Origin: Neofusicoccum parvum
Lineage: Eukaryota; Ascomycota; Dothideomycetes; Botryosphaeriales; Botryosphaeriaceae
Length of the DNA: 64,000 nt
Assembly (NCBI GenBank): GCA_020912385.1
Contig: CP087211.1
Location: 744,001-808,000 of the forward strand
Direction: 5' to 3'
In this document: piece by piece, positions 54,915-64,000 of the stretch
Position numbering within the stretch: position 1 is the stretch's first letter
Layout: every line of letters begins with the position of its first letter
The notes under the pieces: generated by a model
Told to the model about the DNA's origin: nothing
Databases searched by the model: none
Seen by the model: only the letters and a program-made list of their open reading frames with translations
Translations under genes and position numbers: made by a program

Positions 54915-55360
54915 ATGGTACTGCAAACCCCGCTGCTTGGGGCAGAGCGGCGAGAGCTGACAGACCACTCCAGGAAAGTCCACACGAGCACCAGCAGAAC
55001 CTCCTGCTCGGCCGCATCATCACCAACGTGGTACGTCAGGCACTGTGAAACAGACCCTGAAAGATAGCATGCTGAATCCGCCGTGCAGGAGAAGCTTAAC
55101 GAGGCGGTCATGGTCTTGAACAAGAACCTGCAGGTACTTGCCATCCCTGCGATATCCGCGCCGGAGTGTACTGACAAATCTGCAGGAAATCAACATTCAG
55201 AACATGAACGTCGAGCTGGTTGCCCAGATGTTCAAGAACTACCAGTCCAACGTGCTCTTCCATCTTGAAGGTTTGTTCATTAGCCACATCAATCCTGCAG
55301 TGCTGACATGAGTCCGCAGCCACGGACAGCCTGAAAGATCCCGCCGAGCCGGGACAGTAA
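54915..55360 (+). CDS. DAD4: DASH complex subunit Dad4
   Basis: Five exons, 54915-54917, 54974-55030, 55089-55133, 55186-55270 and 55320-55360, give 76 residues, matching the 70-80 of Dad4. Exon 1 is the ATG alone. Exon 2 continues [19 protein letters not shown]; exons 3-4 read [15 protein letters not shown] and [20 protein letters not shown]; the end is [11 protein letters not shown]. Introns are 56, 58, 52 and 49 nt with GT-AG ends, and every phase agrees. Yeast Dad4 also starts M-E-N-P-H-E, which supports the split start codon. Dad4 is part of the ring that couples kinetochores to microtubules; the heptad-like hydrophobic pattern fits its coiled-coil role. No exon is long enough to stand out as an open frame. 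Confidence 0.9.
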
Positions 55361-55700
55361 AAGTTTCTGTTCTTTTTGGGTTGGCAATTATAGAGCTTGC
55401 ATTCCGGATTTGTTTATTAGATTGAGCGGGCCGGGTGGGTTGATGGTTTTATGGCGGGTTTTGGCGTTGGAGCCGCACGAGATGCGGCCGGGGGCTGCGA
55501 GGGAAGCTCGACGATCGGCGGCGCTTGTGCTTTGTGGAGCACCTCCGGACTTTAGACACAGAGATACCTTACGAACTGCTTCCGTGCAACACCCACGCCA
55601 CCCGCCCATGCACCGTAACGCCTCGCCTCGCCCGTGCAGACCATGACCTAGCCTCTCCACCTGCCCGCCCAGCTCCCACTCTCCACCGTCCACCTGCACC

Positions 55701-58172
55701 ATGGTCCAGCCCGCCCCGAACGGCGCCTCGCAAGACGCGCGCAATGCGAAGCCGAGTCCAGAGAGGATATGGTCTCTCAAGGACCCCCCGTTTGATGGCA
55801 TCCGCGAAGTCGACACCGAGGGCTACCAGCGCAGCACCCCCAACACCGCCATCGTCATCGACAATGGTAACCAGAGCTCCTGTCCAGCTCCCAAGCTCTG
55901 TTGACTGACACAGCCGCAATGCAGGCTCGTCCGCCGTGCGAGCCGGCTGGGCCTTCGACGAGAACCCACGCCTCTCGGTTACGCCGATGATGGCACGCTA
56001 CAGAGACCGCAAGCTCAACACCACCTTCCAATTCATCGGCACCGAGGTCTATGCCGACGGCACCGCGCGCGGCCAGGCCAAAGGCGTCTACGAGCCCGGG
56101 ACGAACATCATCAACAACTGGGATGTGATGGAGGGCGTGCTGGACTATGTCTTCACCAAGATGGGTGTCGATGGCTCTAGCGGCGGCATCAATCGCCCTG
56201 TTGTCATGACCGAGCCCGTCGCAAACTTGGGGTATTCCCGGAGGAGTACGTGCGCTGCTCTCTTGTGGAAGACGGAGATGCTAACGCCAGATTGTCTGCA
56301 GCCATGTCTGAGATTCTTTTCGAGCTATACGGCGCGCCCTCGGCGGCCTTTGGCATCGACTCCCTCTTCTCGTACAACTACAACAACGGCAAGAACGGCC
56401 TTGTCGTCTCCTCGTCCCACACCTCCACGCACCTGATACCCGTCGTCGAATCCAAAGCCATGCTTACGCACGCCACTCGCATCAACTGGGGCCGATACCA
56501 GAGCGCCGAGTACCTGCAAAAGCTGCTTCGCCTCAAGTATCCAGCGTTCCCCAGCAAGCTTACAGACATACAAGCCGAAGACCTCGTCCGCGAACACTGC
56601 TACATATCGCAGGATTACGATGGCGAGATTAGCAAATATTTCGACTGGACAGGGTTGGAAGATCGGGACCATGTCATCCAGTTTCCATTCACGGAGCAAA
56701 TAGTGGTACAGAAAACCGAAGAAGAGCTGGCGCGTGCAGCCGAGAAGCGTAAGGAGAGCGGCAGGAGATTACAGGAACAGGCGGCAAAGATGCGGCTGGA
56801 GAAGCTGATGGCCAAGGAGCAGGAGCTTGCATACTACAAGGAACTTCAGATCAGACTCCAGGACACCAACAAGAAGGAGGCAAAGCGCATCCTGGAGGGA
56901 GAAGACTTTGATGATGAGGCACAGCTGGAGAAGAGAATCAGGGAGTTGGACAAGTCCATTCGGAAGGCTAGAAATAAGGACGTCGGTGACTTGGAGGAGG
57001 AAGAAAATGAGCCGCCCACGTTCCCTCTGGTGGACGTGCCGGATGACCAGCTTGACGAGGAGGGGGTGAAGCAGAAGCGCCAACAACGGTTGATGAAGTC
57101 TAATTACGAGGCTCGCCAGCGCGCGAAGGCAGAGAAGGAGCGTGAAAAGGCTAGGATTGCAGAGGAGGAGCGTTTAGACAACGAGCGGAGAGAAAACGAT
57201 CCGGAGACCTGGATCGAGGAGAGAAGAGTAGCCCGCCAGGTACGTCTTCTGGCAGCTTCGGTGCGAATACTCCGAGCTAACGCGCAAACAGGCAATCGTC
57301 CAGAAGATCAAAGACCGCGAACGTCTGAAGGCCGACCTGGGCAACCGCAAGTCTCTCGCCGCGCAGATGCGCATGAAGAGCATCGCCAACCTGGCCTCTG
57401 ACAACCCCACCAAGAAGCGCCGTCGCGGCGCTGACGAGGACACCTTCGGTGCCGATGACGCCGACTGGGGTGTATACCGGACGATCGCAACGGGCGAGGG
57501 TAGCGATGACGAGGAAGAAGAGGACCTGAACACGTCCCTCAAGACCATCGAAGCCCAGCTGCTCAAGCACGACCCCAACTTCACCGAGGAGAGCACGCGT
57601 GAGGCTCAGATGGATTGGACCAAATCCCTCGTTCACGCCTTCACCCACGGCCCCTACGCTTTCGACCCGGAATCCCAGCGCGAGGCGCACCAGATCCACC
57701 TCAACGTCGAGCGCATCCGCGTCCCGGAAGTTGTCTTCCAGCCCAGCATCGCGGGCCTTGACCAGGCTGGTATCGTCGAGATCGCAGCCAGCATCCTGAC
57801 GGAACGTCTCGCGGAGCATCCGCGCCAGAACGACGTGCTGAAGGATGTGTTCTTGACTGGTGGCAACACGCTGTTCAAGGGCTTCGAGGAGCGGCTGCGC
57901 GATGAGCTGCGCGCGTACTTGCCCGTCGACGCGCCGCTGATGGTCCGGCGCGCGAAGGACCCGGTGCTGGATGCGTGGAAGGGCGCGGCTAGCTGGGCGA
58001 AGAGTGATAGCAGTAAGAAGGCGTGGGTGAGCAAGGCGGAGTGGCAGGAGAAGGGTGGGGATTATATCAAGGTGAGCTGATCCAACTTTCGGGGCTCGGA
58101 AGTCTGTGCTGGGACGTCGATGGCTAACAGACTCTACAGGAGCATGATTTTGGCAATTCTTACTCGTGGTGA
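55701..58172 (+). CDS. ARP5: Actin-related protein Arp5, INO80 complex
   Basis: Five exons, 55701-55866, 55925-56245, 56302-57239, 57292-58071 and 58140-58172 (introns 52-68 nt), give 745 residues, near the 755 of yeast Arp5. The actin fold is split by a large insertion. The N-terminal nucleotide-site loop reads VIDNGSSAVRAGW after splicing; MTEPVAN and MSEILFELYGAPSAAFG follow; VVSSSHTSTHLIPVV is the second phosphate loop. A charged insert of about 250 residues (Lys/Glu-rich, coiled) precedes the final subdomain, DVFLTGGNTLFKGFEERL. The end, EHDFGNSYSW, comes from an 11-codon last exon. Arp5 works with Ies6 in INO80 to engage nucleosomal DNA. It is 340 bases downstream of DAD4, same strand. 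Confidence 0.95.
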
Positions 58173-59539
58173 ACGGACTGGAAAAAGAATGGGGTGTTAG
58201 ACGTTCTGCTGGTCATTGCATGCGAAGATCTTTTAGGAAGAATAAGTATCCTCTAATCGTATGGTTACAAAAAGTCCAAAATTGGCCTAAGTGAGGTGCA
58301 GAGCATAGAAGCCTATGGTCGATTGAGAGTCTTGTAATGCCGCAATGACCCTGCCTTAGCCCTGCTGCGCACGCACATTGAAAAGAAAGGAAGGACTGAC
58401 GTGGAATATTCCGCAGCTCATGCTGATCATTGGTGTGCGTATAAATTGTCCTGGCGAGTCTTCTTTCGTGGAAGGGGTAGTGTGTCTAGGGTGGCATATG
58501 GGGTAGGTGAGGGTGGTGGACAACCGGCACTTGGAACCCCGTGCCAGCCAGCCTGTCAGTGAGCCATTGCAGCCTAGAAGCGGTGAACGATCCATCACAA
58601 GCCCCCAACATGGTGACTTCTACAGTCACATTTCCCTAGCCTTCCCCTTTCGGCTTAGTCTCCTGGCCTTCAGGGTCACCTCTCTCGCTTATATAAAGCC
58701 TCTTCCTCCTCGCCAACCCTCTTCTTCTTTTCTTCTCCACGGCCGCTACGGCGGCCGGCAAAGTGTCAGGGCTGCACTTGACAGCAGCAAAGCCCGGGCG
58801 GGTGGGGCCTTCCCTCAGCTTCCCACGCCCATCTTTGACGGTAACGTGGCAGGCTGGCACATAGGGAAGCCTTCTTCGGCGGGGACCCAGTGGGCACGTC
58901 GAAGGGGGGGCTATCACCTCAACAAAAAAAAAAAAACAAGGGCGACGACGGCCCAGGCAGCGCCAAACGGTCGGGGTGGATGGGGTTCGCGTGAGGACTT
59001 GGGCCTCCAAAATGCTAGTGACGTTCGTTTAGTCAATCTTCTCAGTTTAGCCTCTGGCTGATAATGCGGTGAAGCTCAATGCAATTTCTTCTTAGTTTAA
59101 TCTCTGGACTTGCCTGATGCAATGTGAGCTTGGTGTTTATGGCTATCTTAAGTATTACTTTCTGCTTGCAGGTGCCGCTATCTTGACTACCGCTTCAGTA
59201 ATCTTGCCTTGCTCTTCATCAGAATATTGGCTGTGGCTGCTGCTTCCTTGACGAGAACCATACCTACACCTGCCGCAGGAAGCAAGACCTTCAGCCCGTC
59301 CACACTCACGAGACATCCGCTTCAAGGCCTCCGGTGACGGCTTTCTACCCCCAACTGACTGGTTCAGAGCAAATCATTAGTCCAGTCTTCACCCAAGGCC
59401 ATCCATAGCTTTTGCAACCCGCCGTCGTCTCGAGTCGAGGTGAACACGAACAACTTTCTGGAGGCCCCGAGAAGGTGAAGAGAGCGTCTGCAGTGGTTTA
59501 TACATCACCGCAGATCATCTCCTTGAACGAAAATACCAC
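58173..59539. other. Intergenic with a 13-A homopolymer
   Basis: About 1.4 kb. Holds the 3' end of ARP5, then sequence with TATATAAAG near 58689-58698 and an A-run near 58924-58936, and the presumed promoter of the next gene. A 184-codon frame at 58507-59061 has no supporting feature and was not accepted. Confidence 0.45.
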
Positions 59540-61080
59540 ATGACAGGTGAGAGCCAAGGGCAGCTCGGCTCTCCCGACCCGCTCACCGCGGATTTCGACA
59601 CATACCGCCACATCTCCAGCCACACAGAAACACCAAACACATTCCAGGCCGCCGTCAGTCTTGACGAAGAAGGTTGGGACATGGATGGTGAGTTCGAGAT
59701 GGAAGACTACGAATTTGCTCCAGGCTACATGGCCTACGGCATGAAGGATGGCCAGTGCAACCCAGGCGGCATCTTGAGTGGACCTACTGCCTTTGAGAAT
59801 TCCAATCCTGCTGAAGACCTACACATGGAGGGCGACCACGTCCAGAACGATAACACGAACAACAACCTGCACAGGCCTGCAGCACTCGAAACTTCCAATC
59901 CTGATATGAGCTTGGATCTGGAGAGTGAGTCCGTTCCAGCGATTGTCAAAACCCCCAAATCTGCGAAAACTTTGGAAATTGAATATCACACCACCCCAAC
60001 AGCTACAGCCGGAATCGCGGATGAATCTATCAACATCCAACCCTCCAGACGAGCTGAGAATTTAGAAGTAGAGGATGATTTGGCCATGGATTTGGACAAC
60101 GGCTTCAACCCGAGGCCGAGCACCAGCATCAACTCCGCCCCGGGCGTCATCGTGAGCCACCTTTCTGCCGAAGATATTTCCTCCGGCTCCTCCAACGACA
60201 GCGGGTCCGACAGCGACACCAGCCTAGATGCCTACGAAGTAAGTTCATACAGCCCATCCCTCTCCCCACCCTCCCACTAATCTCCCTCCCGCACCTCCAG
60301 CGCCCCATGAAGGCCCAAGCCCGTGCCGCAGAAACAGAAGCAGCAACAGCCAGCAGCAGCCAAGCCCCCTCCAGCAAGCCCAAGAAGCGCAACCCCCTCA
60401 CCACCACCCCTCCCTCCCCCACCACCCGGCACCCCGGCATCGCCGCGCACAAGCGCGCGCTCCCGCCCACCGGCCCGCTCGACGCGACCGACACGCTCAT
60501 CATGACGCTCAAAGCCGGCGGACACTCTGACAAAGCGGTGGCGGCGGCGCTGGTGGCGCGCGGGCTGCACGCGTACGACCCCAAGTCGATCAGCACGCGG
60601 CACCGGCGCATCGGCGAGGCGCGGGCGGCCGAGACGGACCGGGCGCTGCGGCTGCGGCGGCGGCGCTGGACGGCGGCCGAGGACGAGGCGTTGGTCGGGG
60701 CGTACCTGGGCGCGCTGCGCCGGCAGGACGACGAGGTGCGGAGGCTGCGGCGCAGGTTCTACAGGGACGTGGCGGCGGCGGTCGGGGAGAGGGTTGCGGG
60801 GAGCTTCTTTTCGGCGGCGGCGTGCGAGGAGCGGTACAGGGAGTTGGTGGCGGAAGAGGCGATGGTGGAGGGTGAGTGGGGGGATGTGGAGGTGGAGAGG
60901 AGGGAGGGCGTGAAGAGGTTGACGGCGTTTTGGGAGCAAGAGTGTGAGAGGGCGAGGAGGGAGGATGGGGCTTGGCAAGATCACTTGGTGAAGGAAGCAG
61001 CAGAAGAAGAGAGGGAGAGGAGGAAGGAGGAGAGGGCGAGGAGGAGAGGGCGAGGAGGGGTGGGACAGAGAGGGAGGTAA
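59540..61080 (+). CDS. Myb/SANT-like nuclear protein with acidic N terminus
   Basis: Two exons, 59540-60238 and 60301-61080 (62-nt intron, phase 0), give 492 residues. The first 235 residues are acidic and Ser-rich (SSGSSNDSGSDSD), likely disordered. A basic linker (SKPKKRNP) precedes a conserved segment at about 295-340, DATDTLIMTLKAGGHSDKAV then YDPKSISTRHRRI, of a kind I have seen in uncharacterised ascomycete proteins, possibly a small DNA-binding helix set. At about 353-405 comes a SANT-like unit, RRRWTAAEDEALVGAYLGAL. The C terminus is a Glu/Arg-rich coiled region ending in an RGRGG-type basic tail. A chromatin or transcription role is inferred. GC content jumps in exon 2. Confidence 0.72.
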
Positions 61081-63382
61081 GGGCGGAGAGGAAGGCAGAA
61101 AGGAGGGGGAGGGGCGGTGGAGCGAGAGTTGGAAGAGGCAGAGGAAAGGGAAGGGGAGGTAAGTCGTCCGCAGCTTGAACGGCGGGAAGGATGGGGTTGC
61201 GGGTTGCGTGGTGTTTCTCGGAAAAGCTGGGCGAAAGAGGTGAGCATCTCAACCTCACGGTACGTTGAGGTCGGGAAGTCCTTATCCGGAAAGTCGACGA
61301 CGGGAGTTGGAGGATTGGTCCTTGATTGCAATGCACATGACAGGTAGCTGTGGCGGCAGACCCACTTCTGCGGCACCGCACAAAATAGAGAAGGTCGTCA
61401 GGGGGGGAATCGAGTCTGAAGTCACCAATGCAGAACCAACTAAGATGTCGGGTTTGATCATACCATACCTTCGGCGAGAACGACGGCTCTCCTCACTTGC
61501 ATCTTCCGTACGTCCGCGCCTGTCCTTTTGAACACCAGAAACTAATCATGCACCTGCGGCCAATTGCACCAGCTGACTCGAGATAGGTGGCGTTCTGGGA
61601 AGTACCTTAGCTCGACGTCGAGCGTGGTTTGTCACGCTGATCCGTCTGGGCTCCTGTTCACAACGTACGACGCCAAATCCGCAAGGTTATTTTGTAGCAG
61701 AAGCAACGGCGATGTCGGTTTCAATATCCATTGGTGGTCTGCCAGATCGCACATATATGCATCAACATCCGGAGCTTCAAGCACTGGCAAGAGCATAGAC
61801 CTGCCAATCCGTTCCAGTAGACCTCCCGATAAGGCGCGATGCCAATCCCCTGCCGAGCACCAGAAGACAGCTGCGTCATCCCAACAAAGCCGCTTCCAAA
61901 TCCACCGCGAAATCCAGCCCGCCGCAGCCACGGCGCATCCGATTACGGTGCGGCTCCGCTCCTGGCACCGGCCAATTCGACATCCCACATCCGCCAACGC
62001 AAACATCCCACGAGTCTCGCCGCAGACGCCCTGCATGGACAGCCCTTTCCCACTGCCCGTCGGCATACTTGCCTGCAGCCCAACGGCAAACTTCCCCTGC
62101 GGCAACCCCACAACAGGCAAAGCGACACAGAGCAAAGCCTACGACATCCGGTGGCGGACAAGCTTCCCCGTCTCGAGGATCAGCACCCCAGACGTCGTCT
62201 CTCCAGTGACACTCGTACCCCGGACCCACCCCCGCTCTTTCTACCCCGCACCCAACTCACCCACACACCACAGCCGCGCCGCCGCCAACGCCAGCGCCAG
62301 TCCGCCCGCCAGCCCCACCAGTTGTACGTGTAAGTGGCATGCCGGGCGCCGGAACTAGCGGGTTTGGGCAGTGCCGAGTGAGGAAGATTTGGCCCCTCCC
62401 ACCCGCCTTTCCCCATCTCCGCATCGTCGGGTAAGGAAAGCTATGCTCGCTCTCCCACAGAGAAGAAGAACCCAGCGGAGCGGGTACCGCCCATGGATCA
62501 TTGCTGCGCGACCAGGCTTGCGGCTCTGGGAGATTACATGCGTTTGGGGAGGTTTGCCGGGTTGGGGTTGCACAGAGATCTATCCATCACTGGAATGGCC
62601 GAAAGAAGCAGAAGGCTGCCACTGAGTAATGCGAGAGGGGAGTCGGCCACTGCTGGCTTCCCTTCGTCCAAATACGCTGCTTCCTTCGTTATTCCCACCG
62701 GCCCACCCCAAGTAACGCGCGCGGCTTATTTCCGAGTCCTTTGTGCCCGCGCCGTAGGTATCCGCACACCATCCCCTCCAATGGTGCGCAGATCTATGGA
62801 ATCAAAGCCCATGCAAGCCTATCTGAACGAAGGCTGGCCAGCCCCGCCACGCGCTTCTTGGTAGCGGATGTGCTGCTTGTTTTTCTCGCGAAGGCAAGGC
62901 TTCTCTGGGCAGTGACCGTCCAGCCAGGGCGGTGCAAGTCAGCAAGTCAAGCCCACCTGCATGGCTGCTCCCAACGGACTAAAGGAAAAGGGCGGCTCAT
63001 GACCCTGCGTGCAATCTGGAACCGCCATTCGCCGGAGGGGGGGTTGGCCACACACGCCCTGCCTCGTTCCTCCGCCTGCTTTGCAATAGGGCCAGCGGAG
63101 GAAGGGTCTCGATCAACAAACGCGGAAATGCTAAGCGCCAGGGCATGTGCTGTCGTGTGAATCGCATGCGTTCCTGGCTGGGGAACCCGCTGCCCCGGGT
63201 GGGCTGTCCGGGGATCGACGTGCGTATAAGAGAAGCTTCGTGCTGCGCCCGTCTCGTCCATTGATCCCGCTCTTCCACCAACACATCTCGAATTCTGTCT
63301 CGCCACCCTGCTTTTGTGACGTAGATTTCGCCTCTCAATTGGACTAGACTACCCTCCGGATCACTGCTTTATTCTCGCAGCC
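61081..63382. other. 2.3-kb region without a confident gene
   Basis: Open frames overlap on both strands between about 61.6 and 62.4 kb (up to 264 codons), none with recognisable motifs or clean splice junctions, so I cannot choose one. The last 300 bases are the presumed promoter of the monooxygenase, with GTATAAGAG near 63221-63230. Confidence 0.4.

Positions 63383-64000
<618 letters not shown>

Noticed and set aside
55388..55919. Minus-strand frames opposite the ARP5 start
   Set aside because: Antisense to the well-supported first exon of ARP5.
58921..58940. Run of about 13 A as a possible retroposon tail
   Set aside because: No target-site duplication or retroposon body adjoins it; simple homopolymers occur elsewhere, for example the T-run in the HET intron.
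61564..62358. 264-codon open frame between the SANT-like and monooxygenase genes
   Set aside because: Two other frames over the same bases look equally plausible, and none shows a domain or a consistent splice pattern.

Overview
The window is nuclear DNA of a filamentous ascomycete (Pezizomycotina, probably a dothideomycete). Evidence: many short GT-AG introns of 47-139 nt with CTRAY-like branch sites, a HET-domain protein, a STAND/NLR receptor, a Dal5-type MFS carrier, a P450 and a Baeyer-Villiger-type monooxygenase, all as single transcription units on both strands. No operons, tRNA genes, rRNA genes, CRISPR arrays or intact transposons were seen. Exon limits below were worked out by hand from reading frame and splice signals. 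No search was run, so family names rest on motif recognition.

Layout. 1-18.5 kb is housekeeping and nutrition: the 3' part of an SLH1/ASCC3-type double helicase, a Dal5-family transporter divergent from a GH105 unsaturated rhamnogalacturonyl hydrolase, a small conserved cysteine-motif protein divergent from an ARO4-type DAHP synthase with a perfect TGACTCA upstream, a 3.5-kb gene-poor gap, and a SulP sulfate permease. 19.7-29 kb holds a HET-domain gene, two tandem paralogous kinases with HED in place of HRD, and an acidic nuclear-type protein. 30.8-47.5 kb holds five intact and three decayed members of one BTB/POZ family. All intact members share a C-terminal cysteine array around a CLDC core. 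Interspersed with them are a divergent PaiA-like/PaiB-like pair, a nine-exon P450 and a GFA-domain protein. 47.7-51.7 kb is a seven-exon STAND receptor (N-terminal domain, NACHT-like NTPase, ankyrin repeats) fused to a complete Chk2/Rad53-like kinase. 52-58.2 kb is core cell biology: GOT1 with a 16-nt exon, a small unknown gene, IES6, DAD4 with a start codon alone in exon 1, and ARP5. 59.5-61.1 kb is a Myb/SANT-like protein. The last gene, a flavin monooxygenase, runs off the right edge.

How the genes may work together. IES6 and ARP5 encode the two partners of the INO80 Arp5-Ies6 module and flank DAD4. The carrier next to GH105 suggests uptake and intracellular hydrolysis of pectin-derived uronate disaccharides. 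The PaiA/PaiB pair mirrors a bacterial two-gene operon. HET, the kinases, the NLR-kinase and the turnover-prone BTB family between them look like an accessory recognition or signalling island, with housekeeping genes on both sides.
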